Positions 39,619-47,638 of a stretch of DNA of 64,000 nucleotides are shown here, in pieces; the first letter of the stretch is position 1; each line of letters starts with the position of its first letter. A model generated the notes under the pieces. That model made no database searches and was not told where the DNA came from. It saw only the letters and a list, made by a program, of their open reading frames with translations. A program made the position numbers and the translations under genes. Source of the stretch: Streptomyces actinomycinicus. Lineage in GTDB: Bacteria; Actinomycetota; Actinomycetes; Streptomycetales; Streptomycetaceae. Where the stretch lies: positions 62,001 through 126,000 of the forward strand of contig NZ_JAERRK010000025.1 in the NCBI RefSeq assembly GCF_016741775.1, written 5' to 3'.

Positions 39619-39858
39619 CGGTCCTTCGCCCCATCTGGCACAGGGCCTCGACCCACAGGTCACTTGACGGGGAGCTGCGTACTCCGGGCAACTGACGCCT
39701 TCCCTGGGCCCCGCGTCAGCAGGCGATCAAGCCGAGTCTGGCGCGGGGCCTGGCGCTGTCCCGCCCTGATCGACAAGCCAGGTCCCGCTCCGCGAAGAGG
39801 AAACGGGAAACGCCCGCAAACCCCTACAGCTGTCCCAAAGACTACGGAAGGTAGAGCC
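39619..39858 (+). ncRNA. Intergenic leader with large hairpin (copy 9, divergent)
   Basis: A 240-bp gap whose main feature is a 13-bp stem (39707-39719 with 39738-39750, GGCCCCGCGTCAG / CTGGCGCGGGGCC) with one U-G pair and an 18-nt loop CAGGCGATCAAGCCGAGT. The size fits the conserved hairpins but the loop is only loosely similar. It lies 108 nt before the start codon, farther than the others. Confidence 0.45.
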
Positions 39859-40314
39859 ATGACCACAGCGAACGGCAGCACCATCACGATCATCTCGTTC
39901 GGCTACCTGCACGGCGCGCCCCCGGCCGACGCCCACCTCACCATCGACCTGCGCCAGCACTTCCGCGACCCCCACGTCAGCCCTGAGCTGCGCTACATGA
40001 CGGCCCACGACGCCCCGGTGCGGGTCGCGGTCATGAACACCCCTGGCATCAAGCAGCTGCTCGCCGCCACGGTCGCCGCCGTGGAAGGCTTCCTCGCCGG
40101 ACCGTCCGGCACCAGCCTCACGATCGCCGACGGCTGCGCTGGTGGCCGCCACCGCGCCGCCACCTTCGCCCTCGCACTCGAAGCCGTCCTCACCAGCGAC
40201 ATCGCCAGCGCCGCCGAACTGGGCGTCGAGGACCTGGCCCAGCAGTACTCCGGCCGCGGCCTGGCGGTGCGCCTTGTCCACCGCGATCTCGATAAGGACG
40301 TCGTCGATCGCTGA
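39859..40314 (+). CDS. RapZ C-terminal domain-like protein
   Basis: 151 residues. ITIISFGYLHGAPPADAHLTI, IDLRQHFRDPHV and IADGCAGGRHRAATFA correspond to the C-terminal domain of RapZ/YvcJ, which binds small RNAs and amino-sugar metabolites; the N-terminal kinase domain is absent. Stand-alone copies occur on Streptomyces plasmids. ATG 39859 with GGAAGG upstream. It is the last gene of the plus-strand block. Confidence 0.75.
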   Translation: MTTANGSTITIISFGYLHGAPPADAHLTIDLRQHFRDPHVSPELRYMTAHDAPVRVAVMNTPGIKQLLAATVAAVEGFLAGPSGTSLTIADGCAGGRHRAATFALALEAVLTSDIASAAELGVEDLAQQYSGRGLAVRLVHRDLDKDVVDR

Positions 40315-40370
40315 ACCCTCAGGTGTCCATCGCGAGGCGTCGTCGACCGCTGAATCCCGAGGGACAGAAT

Positions 40371-41537
40371 CTAGAAGTGGTCGGGCAACCAGGGTTCGTG
40401 CTCTGTGGTGCGGATCAGTCTGTGGAGCACCTCCTCGGACCTTGCGTTCACTCCGTCCAGACGTGCTGCGGTCGCTGTCCGGTAGCCGCCGGCATACCAG
40501 ACGGCCAGTTGCCGTCGGGTGAGCCGGACTTCACCAGCGATGTGCGTCTGGGTGATCTGTCCGGCGCCGCCTTTCACTTCGAGCAGGTACTGGCCCCAGG
40601 TCTCGCCGTCCTCGTCTTCGATTTCCACGGGAACGGCGATGTCTAGGTCATCCGGCCAGCCCCGCAGCCGCACCGCTTCCTCCAGGTCGTGGATGCGCAG
40701 CATCCACGGGTGCCACGCTTCCGCCGTCAGCCGGTAGCGGTGGAGGTTGTGCAGCAGCGCCGGGTATGGGGGTAGGGCGGAGCGCCGGAAGTGGATGGCT
40801 GGGGCGCGGGTGTGGTGGCTGGCGAGGAATGCCATCATCTCGCTGGCGGTGTCGGCGTCTGCGGCCCAGAAGTCGTGCACGGTCAGCTGCATCCCGTGGC
40901 GCTCGCTGCGCTTCATGGCGAAGGACAGCAGGCCCGTGGGGGACTGGGCCGGACCGAACCGGTACGTGGTCAGCTGCTGCTTGTCGTCGATCCAGGCGGG
41001 CCACCAGTCCGGGCGCTGCACGGGCCCGTTCCACTGCCGGGCCAGGCGGCGTTGCAGCTCGTCGGTTTCCTTCGTACGGCCGTGTTCGATGGGCAGCCCA
41101 GAGCGGGTGAAGGCCCGTTTGAGGTCGTCGGTGGCGATGGACCACGCGAAGACCGCAATGGGGGCCTCCCAGCCGAGACGGCGGACGTATCCGCCGGATG
41201 TCGTCCACAGCGTGGAGATCACCGCGCCCTGGTCGCGCAGGTGGCGGAGCCGTTCGGCGAGCATGTCGACGGAGAGGCGGGCGCCGCGTTCCTCGGGGGC
41301 GACGCAGCCGGCGCTGAGCAGGGCGGAGGGTACGGGGGCCCCGCCGAAGAACTGCGGGACGAGGAGGCCGAGGCCGCCGGCGATGACCCGCCCGTTCCGG
41401 ACGGCGACGCGGATGTCGGCGTGCGGGCGTAGGCGGGTGATGTCGCCCACGGGATGGCCGTAGCTGCGGGTGGCGAGGGCGTCGTACTGCTTCCACAGCT
41501 CGTCGTCGGCCTGCACGATCCGGATCGCATCAGGCAT
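40371..41537 (-). CDS. Eis-like GNAT acetyltransferase
   Basis: 388 residues in the Eis layout: an N-terminal GNAT domain (ADIRVAVRNGRVIAGGLGLL, SAGCVAPEERGARLSVDML), a second GNAT-like half, and a C-terminal SCP2-like part. Eis enzymes acetylate aminoglycosides or lysine side chains. The acetyl-CoA loop PEERGARLS departs from the consensus RGxGxG. Last gene of the minus-strand metabolic operon, 15 bp after the MaoC-like gene. Confidence 0.75.
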   Translation of the reverse strand: MPDAIRIVQADDELWKQYDALATRSYGHPVGDITRLRPHADIRVAVRNGRVIAGGLGLLVPQFFGGAPVPSALLSAGCVAPEERGARLSVDMLAERLRHLRDQGAVISTLWTTSGGYVRRLGWEAPIAVFAWSIATDDLKRAFTRSGLPIEHGRTKETDELQRRLARQWNGPVQRPDWWPAWIDDKQQLTTYRFGPAQSPTGLLSFAMKRSERHGMQLTVHDFWAADADTASEMMAFLASHHTRAPAIHFRRSALPPYPALLHNLHRYRLTAEAWHPWMLRIHDLEEAVRLRGWPDDLDIAVPVEIEDEDGETWGQYLLEVKGGAGQITQTHIAGEVRLTRRQLAVWYAGGYRTATAARLDGVNARSEEVLHRLIRTTEHEPWLPDHF

Positions 41538-41552
41538 GTTGCCTCCCCTTTT

Positions 41553-42089
41553 CTAGTAGTTGGTCCGGTCGCGGACGGCATCGGCGTCGACGGGGACGAA
41601 GAAGCTGCGGGTGAAGGTCACCACGGCCTGCCCGTCCTGGTTGTGGCCGGTGGTGCGGCTGGTGACGATCCCGGTGTCGGGGCGGCTTTGGGACAGGCGG
41701 CGGTCGGTGATCTCCGTTTCCGCGTAGAGGGTGTCGCCCACGAACACGGGGTGGGTGAAGCGGATCTCTTCGAAGCCGAGGTTGGCGATGGTCAGGCCGC
41801 TGGTGCTGCGTACGGTCATCCCGCCGACGATGTGGAGGGTGATGCTGCTGCACACCAGGGGCCTGCCCCACTCGGTGAGGCCGCTGTAGCGGGCGTCGGT
41901 GTGGATCGGGGCGTCGTTGCCGCCGAGCGTGGTCATCACGACGTTGTCGGCATCGGTGATGGTGCGCCCGGGCCGGTGTTCGATGATCAGGCCTTCGTGC
42001 AGCTCGTGGTAGCCCAGGCCGACGACTTCCCGGTAGCGGCCTTCGGCGATCCGCCGGTACCCCGCTGGTGTGGGGATGTTGGTGGTCAC
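41553..42089 (-). CDS. MaoC-like (R)-specific enoyl-CoA hydratase
   Basis: 178 residues from GTG 42089 (GAGG upstream). Hot-dog fold with RTITDADNVVMTTLGGNDAPIH split over the hydratase motif (Asp and His in position), then FEEIRFTHPVFVGDTLYAET. With the CitE-like gene upstream (4-bp overlap) it recalls mesaconyl-CoA hydratase paired with beta-methylmalyl-CoA lyase. Substrate not determined. Confidence 0.8.
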   Translation of the reverse strand: MTTNIPTPAGYRRIAEGRYREVVGLGYHELHEGLIIEHRPGRTITDADNVVMTTLGGNDAPIHTDARYSGLTEWGRPLVCSSITLHIVGGMTVRSTSGLTIANLGFEEIRFTHPVFVGDTLYAETEITDRRLSQSRPDTGIVTSRTTGHNQDGQAVVTFTRSFFVPVDADAVRDRTNY

Positions 42090-42946
42090 GCGCTCACCTC
42101 GCGCGGCGTGCGCTCGTCGAGGCGGCCCAGCAGTGCCCGGGCGGCTTTGACCATGGGCGGGCCGATCATGTGCCCGTTGAGGCGGACGATGCGGTCGCCG
42201 GCTTCCTCGGCGGCGGCCACGATGGCGCGGGCGGCGCCGATTTCCTCGTCCGTCGGGGTGAACACGCCTTGGACGACGGGGAGCTGGCGGGGATGGACAC
42301 AGCACTTCCCGGTGAAGCCCAGGTCCCTGGCGCGTTCGGCTTCGACCCGCAGCCCGTCCAGGTCGTCCAGGTCGAAGAACGGCGAGTCGATGGCGCAGAT
42401 GCCTGCGGCGGCGGCGCTGGTGACCAGCGCCGACCGGGCGTGCAGCATCGCTTCCCAGCCCTTGGAGCAGCCGAGGGCTGTCGCGTAGTCGGCGGTCCCG
42501 AACACCACTCCGGCGATGCGTTCGGCCCGCACGATCGACGGCAGCTCTTCCAGCGCACGAGGCGTCTCGATCAGCGCGTACAGGTGCGGGCTGTAGCCGG
42601 GCGCGTCGAGGGCTCCGGCGGCGATCTCGAAGTCCCGGGCCGATTCGACCTTGGGTATCAGCACGACGTCCGGCCGGGCCGGGTAGTCGGCGATGGCGGC
42701 CAGGTCGAGGATGCCGTCGCGGGTGGTGGGAGAGCTGATCCGTACGCCGAGGACGCGGTTGGACGCCGTGGGAGCGGTGAAGAACGCGGCGGCATCCTGG
42801 CGTGCCCGCGGCTTCACCGCGGCGGGCACGGAGTCTTCCAGGTCAACCAGGGCGACGTCCGCGCCGCAGCCGTGCGCGATCGGGAAACGGGCGGAGGCGT
42901 GGCCGGGGGTGACGAACCACACCCCGGCCGGGGCCGTTTGCCTCAT
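42086..42946 (-). CDS. CitE-like HpcH/HpaI-family lyase
   Basis: 286 residues from ATG 42946. TIM-barrel lyase of the citrate lyase beta/malyl-CoA lyase group: VDLEDSVPAAVKPRARQ, VLGVRISS, DVVLIPKVESARDFE, LYALIETPRALEEL, GKCCVHPRQLPVV. Acid residues for Mg and the Arg of the active site are present. It would cleave or form a C-C bond in a CoA thioester. Overlaps both neighbours by 4 bp. Confidence 0.85.
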   Translation of the reverse strand: MRQTAPAGVWFVTPGHASARFPIAHGCGADVALVDLEDSVPAAVKPRARQDAAAFFTAPTASNRVLGVRISSPTTRDGILDLAAIADYPARPDVVLIPKVESARDFEIAAGALDAPGYSPHLYALIETPRALEELPSIVRAERIAGVVFGTADYATALGCSKGWEAMLHARSALVTSAAAAGICAIDSPFFDLDDLDGLRVEAERARDLGFTGKCCVHPRQLPVVQGVFTPTDEEIGAARAIVAAAEEAGDRIVRLNGHMIGPPMVKAARALLGRLDERTPREVSA

Positions 42947-43962
42947 CGGCTCGCTCCTTGTGCCGCCAGGCTGCGGGCTGCGTCCGGGATCAGGTCCTCC
43001 TGCCCGGCGATGGCCCGGCGCTCGCCGAGCTCGACGAAGATGTCCCACGGGTGCACTCCCTGGCTTTCGGCGGCGGCCAGGACGGGCTTTTTGAAGCCGG
43101 AGAACACGCCGGCCAGACCGGAGACGAGGCTGGTGGAGTCGATCGTGGGCGGGGCGGGCATCAGCGTCCGCTCGGCGAGATCGGCGGCGTCGGCCAGGCG
43201 CCGCAGGTCGATCCCGGTTCGGTGGCCGTAGCGCTCCAGCACGGCCACGAGGACTTCGAGCTGGGTGTTGCCCGCGCCCGCGCCGAATCCCCGGGCGCAC
43301 GCGTCGATCGTGTGGGCGCCGGCCTGCACTGCCGCGACCGAGTTCGCCACGGCCATCCCGAGGTTGTTGTGCCCGTGGAACGCCACCGGCACGTCGACCG
43401 CCGTGGTGATGGCGGTGATCCGGGCGGTGACATCGTCGGGCAGGTAGTGGCCGGCGCTGTCGAAGACGCACACCGCCTGCGCGCCGTAGCCGACCATCAG
43501 CGCGCACTGCTCGGCCAGTTCGCCGGGAGGGGCCATGTGGCTCATCAGCAGCACGCCTTGTGCCTCGGCGCCGAGCTCGCGGATGGCGCCCAGGTGGCGT
43601 TCGGTGACGCTGGCCTCGGTGCAGTGGGCGGCGACGCGCACCACGTCCACGCCGTGGCGGATGGCTTTGCGTAGATCGGCGGTGGTTGCCCAGCCGGGCA
43701 GCAGGAGGGTGGCCAGCCTGCTGTGGGTGAGGGCTTCGCGGGCGGTGGCGAGCATCTCATCGTCGCTGAGCCTGCTGCGGCCGACCTGCAGGGAGGAGGC
43801 TCCGAGGCCGTTGCCGTGGCCGACTTCGACCACGGGGACGCCGGCTGCGTCGACGGCTGCGGCGTAGGTGCGGATCTGCTCGGCATCCAGTTGATGACGT
43901 ACGGCGTGCTGGCCGTCGCGCAGGGTGGGGTCGTGCACGGTCACCGTGGTGTTGGCGGTCAT
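42943..43962 (-). CDS. mhpE: 4-hydroxy-2-oxovalerate aldolase
   Basis: 339 residues from ATG 43962. DPTLRDGQHAVRHQL (metal-binding Asp), VEVGHGNGLGASS, HGHNNLGMAVANSV (HxH metal site), CARGFGAGAGNTQLE. It cleaves 4-hydroxy-2-oxovalerate to pyruvate and acetaldehyde, or runs backwards. It overlaps the acetaldehyde dehydrogenase gene by ATGA; in the known DmpFG/MhpEF pairs the two proteins form a channelling complex. Confidence 0.92.
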   Translation of the reverse strand: MTANTTVTVHDPTLRDGQHAVRHQLDAEQIRTYAAAVDAAGVPVVEVGHGNGLGASSLQVGRSRLSDDEMLATAREALTHSRLATLLLPGWATTADLRKAIRHGVDVVRVAAHCTEASVTERHLGAIRELGAEAQGVLLMSHMAPPGELAEQCALMVGYGAQAVCVFDSAGHYLPDDVTARITAITTAVDVPVAFHGHNNLGMAVANSVAAVQAGAHTIDACARGFGAGAGNTQLEVLVAVLERYGHRTGIDLRRLADAADLAERTLMPAPPTIDSTSLVSGLAGVFSGFKKPVLAAAESQGVHPWDIFVELGERRAIAGQEDLIPDAARSLAAQGASR

Positions 43963-44849
43963 CGGGCGAGCTCCTTCAGCGCGGGTGCCTTGACTAGGGC
44001 GTGCTGCTCGGCCGCGTGGATGGCGGCGGCGCTGATCACTTCGAGGTTCCCGGCGTGCACCGGCATCCGGTTGCGGGTGGCGGTCACCTCCGCGATCACC
44101 CGCACCGTGTCGCCGGTGACGGTGCATGAGGTCACCTGGTAGCCCGGTACGACGGTTCGCATGGCCGCCGCAGCGCACTCCACGACGTCGCTGACCGGGC
44201 CCTGCTCCAGCCCGGAGGCCACCATCGTCATGGCGATGCGGAACGGCGGTGGCGGTGCGGCCGCGGAGATGTTCAGCATCGCCTTGGCCGCGCTGGTCCC
44301 GGTGAAGCGGCGGATTGCGTCCTGGGTCGTCTCCACGTACTCGTCGAGGTTGAGGCGGCTGGCCCGGCCCACGCTGACGCTGGCGGCCGTGGCCACCATC
44401 TCCACGTACCGGGGCCGGTAGTGCTGGGCGAGGGCGTACAGGACGGGGATCGAGGCCTGCCCGCCGCAGGAGATGAGGCCGATGTGCTGGTGCCGGGCCG
44501 CCTGGTCGCCGTTCACGGTCGGCGCGATCAGCGCACCGGCACTGGTGGGGGTCAGGTCGATGAGTACCGCGCCGGTGCCGGCGAGCCGGGCCCAGTGCTC
44601 GGGGTGCTCAAAAGCGTTGGTGGCGTCGAAGACGATGTCGAAGGTCTGGCCGGAGTCGAGCAGGGCGGCGACGCCGCCCGCTGCGGTGGCGCACCCCAGC
44701 TCGGCAGCCTGTGCCAGTCCGCGGCTGCGACTGGTGCGGCCGACGACGAGCCCGCAGCTGAGGCGCGGGGAATTGTGCATGCGCTCGACCAGGTCGAGCC
44801 CGAGTAAGCCGGAGCCGAGGACGGCCGCGTTCATGGTGTTCGATGGCAT
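43959..44849 (-). CDS. mhpF: Acetaldehyde dehydrogenase (acylating)
   Basis: 296 residues. NAD-binding AAVLGSGLLGLDLVERM (about 8-24) and the catalytic Cys128 in LISCGGQAS, then TAASVSVGRASRLNLDEY. It converts acetaldehyde and CoA to acetyl-CoA and partners with the aldolase encoded next. It sits 25 bp after the hydratase gene in the same operon. Confidence 0.92.
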   Translation of the reverse strand: MPSNTMNAAVLGSGLLGLDLVERMHNSPRLSCGLVVGRTSRSRGLAQAAELGCATAAGGVAALLDSGQTFDIVFDATNAFEHPEHWARLAGTGAVLIDLTPTSAGALIAPTVNGDQAARHQHIGLISCGGQASIPVLYALAQHYRPRYVEMVATAASVSVGRASRLNLDEYVETTQDAIRRFTGTSAAKAMLNISAAAPPPPFRIAMTMVASGLEQGPVSDVVECAAAAMRTVVPGYQVTSCTVTGDTVRVIAEVTATRNRMPVHAGNLEVISAAAIHAAEQHALVKAPALKELAR

Positions 44850-44874
44850 GTGTGCTCCCTGTGTGGACGGTGGA

Positions 44875-45711
44875 TCAGAGGACGTGCAGATGGACGGCGG
44901 GGAGCCGGGTGGAGGTGGCCCGGAAATGCGTGCCGGGGGTGAGCGGGAGGCTCGCGTGTACCGATCCGGCCAGCACGATGTCTCCGGCGCGCAGGGTGGT
45001 GCCCAGGGCAGGCAGGCGGTGCGTCAGCCAGGCCAGTGCCTTGAGCGGGTCGCCGAGGATGTCGCGCCCCTGCCCGGTCGCGACTGTCTCCCCGTCGGCT
45101 TCCGCCCGGATTTGCTCGGCGGCCAGGTCCCAGGCCGGATCGAAGGGGACGGGACTGCTGGTGATGACGCCGGCGCAGGCGGCGTTGTCGGCGATGCTGT
45201 CGACCAGGGTGATGTCCCAGTTGGCGAAGACGGTGTCGAGGACCTCGAACGCGAGGAACACCTCGCCTACAGCCGAACGGGCGGTGGCTAGGTCCGAGGG
45301 CTCGGCCAGGTCGCGACGGAGCCGGAAGGCGATCTCGGTCTCGATCCTGGGGTTCATGAAGTCGGCCGACCGCAGCCCGGCTCCGCTGGCGGCGACCATG
45401 CTGGTGAGGATTACTCCGGAGTCGGGCTCGTCAATGCCCATCTGCTCCTGCATGGCGGCCGAGGTCAGACCGACCTTGTGACCGGCGATGCGGGCACCCG
45501 CCGAAACCCGCTCCTCCAGGCTGATCCGCTGGATGCGGTAGGCGTCCGTAACGGTCAGGCGCGGGAACCGCTTCGACAGCTGCCGGACAGGAACGCCGGT
45601 TCGGGCAGCGTCGGCCAGCTCCCGTGCCAGCCCCGCTAAGGCTCCCTCGTCCACCTCGGGGCCGGCCATCTGTCCGGCTGGATGGTTGTCGGCGCTTGCA
45701 GGACTGGCCAT
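44875..45711 (-). CDS. mhpD: 2-keto-4-pentenoate hydratase-like protein
   Basis: 278 residues: RIAGHKVGLTSAAMQEQMGI, DSGVILTSM, PRIETEIAFRLRRDL, and a C-terminal LRAGDIVLAGSVHASLPLTPG are hallmarks of the FAH-superfamily hydratases of meta-cleavage pathways. It hydrates 2-hydroxypentadienoate to 4-hydroxy-2-oxovalerate, the substrate of the next enzymes. Lies 3 bp after the Nudix gene. No ring-cleavage dioxygenase is in the window. Confidence 0.88.
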   Translation of the reverse strand: MASPASADNHPAGQMAGPEVDEGALAGLARELADAARTGVPVRQLSKRFPRLTVTDAYRIQRISLEERVSAGARIAGHKVGLTSAAMQEQMGIDEPDSGVILTSMVAASGAGLRSADFMNPRIETEIAFRLRRDLAEPSDLATARSAVGEVFLAFEVLDTVFANWDITLVDSIADNAACAGVITSSPVPFDPAWDLAAEQIRAEADGETVATGQGRDILGDPLKALAWLTHRLPALGTTLRAGDIVLAGSVHASLPLTPGTHFRATSTRLPAVHLHVL

Positions 45712-45714
45712 CGG

Positions 45715-46485
45715 CTACCTCCGCGTACTGGGCTGATCGGTTGTGCCGCTCGCGGCATGGCGCGCGGCGAGCACCGGCAGGAAGTCGGCGCAGTGGCCGC
45801 CGAGACCCGCCACGTCGGTGTCCGACCCGATGAACGCGATGCGGTCCAGCTCCGGAGTGCGGCCCTGGGCGCTCTCGACGGCAACAAGCCGCGTGTACTG
45901 CTCGGCGAGCGCGTCGGCGGAGCAGGCGGGCGCGCGGAAGTGCACGCCCACGTTGCCCTTGTCGCCGCGGGTCACTGTCCACAGCTCCAGGTCCTCGGAG
46001 GCGACTTCACGCCCGGCTTCCTCCACGAGCTCCAGTGCGGCGTGCCGGCGCAGGCACTCCACATCCAGGGCGTTGCTCGCCTCGGGGGGCTCGATCGTCC
46101 CGCCGGGCAGCTGCCAGCGCCCGGGAGCCGCAGTGGACGACGCCATACGCCCCACCAGCAGCCGACCGTCATCCGTGGGCTGCGCAACGGACACAAACAC
46201 CGACGGGGCGGACACGGCGTGGACCGGGTCCAGCCGCAGGACGTACAGGCGATAGGTCGCCCGGTACCAGGTCAGGAGCAGGGTCTGCGAGTCCTTCCAC
46301 TCCAGTCCCGCGCACACCACGGTGGGCCCGTCGAACAGCGACGGGTTCGCCGCGACGGCCTCTTCCCACCTGCGCTCCATCGCCGCCGTCTGCTCATCGG
46401 TCAGCCGGGGCGGGTCTGTCTCCGCCAGAAGCAGGCGGCGGACACCGGAAAGCTCAACTGCGCGAGCCTGCGGTTGATTGGGCAA
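45715..46485 (-). CDS. Nudix hydrolase
   Basis: 256 residues. The Nudix helix is spread over GGTIEPPEASNALDVECLRR and HAALELVEEAGREV; the REUxEE core is seen as LELVEEAG and an insertion lengthens the usual 23-residue box. The N-terminal 90 residues are an extra domain. First gene of the metabolic operon; the substrate is unknown. Confidence 0.7.
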   Translation of the reverse strand: MPNQPQARAVELSGVRRLLLAETDPPRLTDEQTAAMERRWEEAVAANPSLFDGPTVVCAGLEWKDSQTLLLTWYRATYRLYVLRLDPVHAVSAPSVFVSVAQPTDDGRLLVGRMASSTAAPGRWQLPGGTIEPPEASNALDVECLRRHAALELVEEAGREVASEDLELWTVTRGDKGNVGVHFRAPACSADALAEQYTRLVAVESAQGRTPELDRIAFIGSDTDVAGLGGHCADFLPVLAARHAASGTTDQPSTRR

Positions 46486-46585
46486 CGAAACCTCCTGTTG
46501 AGAGCCCTATCCGTGCAGCGCTGATCAGACACGCGATGCCGGTGCGACGCCGGCCGCGAGCCCCAGACCGTACAGCGACGGCCGG

Positions 46586-47041
46586 TCACAGTGGGGACCG
46601 CCGGACAAGCTTCAGCTCGGCCCATACGCGTTTTGCCGACAGTTCGCCGCTGCGGCGAGAGCGGAGCAGGTCAAAGTCCCAGCGGTTGGCAAGGTCGTCG
46701 ACAAGGAGGAGGCCGCGGCCGCGGCCGGCGTCCTCGTCGGGTGTGAGCAGCCGCGGGTGCCGGTCGGGGGAGCGGTCGGTCACGGCGATATACACCCGGT
46801 CCAAGGCCGGGCGGCTCACGGTCAGGGTGATCCTTGGGCCGTGTGCGTGCCGCACGGCGTTCGCGACGAATTCGGACATCACCAGGGCAGCAGCCTCCGC
46901 ATCGTCCTCCAGGCCCCACACCGCCATCGCTACGCGCGCGAGCAGCCGGGCCTCCTTTGCCGTCTCCGGGGCGCGGTCGGCGGTCAGCCGGTAGCCGGGA
47001 TACCCCTTCATCCGGGGCCGGGGCGCCGTCATGGTCGTCAC
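46586..47041 (-). CDS. HATPase-domain regulator (anti-sigma kinase type)
   Basis: 151 residues with N-box MSEFVANAVRHAHGP and G-boxes (VTDRSPD, RGRGLLLVDDLANRW) of the GHKL fold as found in RsbW-like Streptomyces regulators. No histidine kinase domain. Its start overlaps the DUF6415 gene by ATGA. Likely part of a regulatory circuit with the XRE-TPR protein transcribed divergently. Confidence 0.85.
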   Translation of the reverse strand: MTTMTAPRPRMKGYPGYRLTADRAPETAKEARLLARVAMAVWGLEDDAEAAALVMSEFVANAVRHAHGPRITLTVSRPALDRVYIAVTDRSPDRHPRLLTPDEDAGRGRGLLLVDDLANRWDFDLLRSRRSGELSAKRVWAELKLVRRSPL

Positions 47042-47445
47042 GACTGCCCACCAGCGACGGGCCGCGCCACCCGCAGAGGGCCGGGATGCTCATGGAGAGT
47101 GAGCAGGGCCCGGCACTGGATGGCGAGATCCCAGACGTCATGGGGTGCGGAGATCCCCTGCGCCAGCACGTGGCGGCTTCCGGCGAGGACGTGCCGGGCG
47201 GTCCGCCGCTGCTCACCACTCATGCGGCGCACCGCTCTGGACAGTTCGGGCACCAGGAGCTGGACGTGCCCGCGCAGCAGGCCACCGAGCCTCTCCCAGT
47301 CCTCACTCGCCAGGCGCCACGAGGCCGACAGGACCGCCTCGTACGACTGCCGGATGGTCTCGGAATCGACCGGGTCGTTGTTGCCGGCGCCCGCTGAGCG
47401 GGGCGCCCGGACTGTCGCCGTTGCGCTGCTTGCAGCGTCTGCCAC
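47038..47445 (-). CDS. DUF6415-like protein
   Basis: 135 residues, helical (LSASWRLASEDWERLGGLLR, HVQLLVPELSRAVRRM). The family is typically encoded beside HATPase and XRE regulator genes in Streptomyces, as here. Function unknown. Confidence 0.65.
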   Translation of the reverse strand: MADAASSATATVRAPRSAGAGNNDPVDSETIRQSYEAVLSASWRLASEDWERLGGLLRGHVQLLVPELSRAVRRMSGEQRRTARHVLAGSRHVLAQGISAPHDVWDLAIQCRALLTLHEHPGPLRVARPVAGGQS

Positions 47446-47638
47446 AGCGGCCTCCCTGATCGGTCGTCACGTCACCGCATACGCAAGCAGCACTGGACGA
47501 GCGAGTGCGACGCCAGAGCACTGCAAGAACGATGAAACTTCGCCCAGTTGGCGTTAACTGCGGCCAAGGCCGGGGCACCACAGGGGTGGGGGCGGTACGG
47601 TCGCCGCACCCGTCATGTCGGATACCGCGGGAGTCGGT

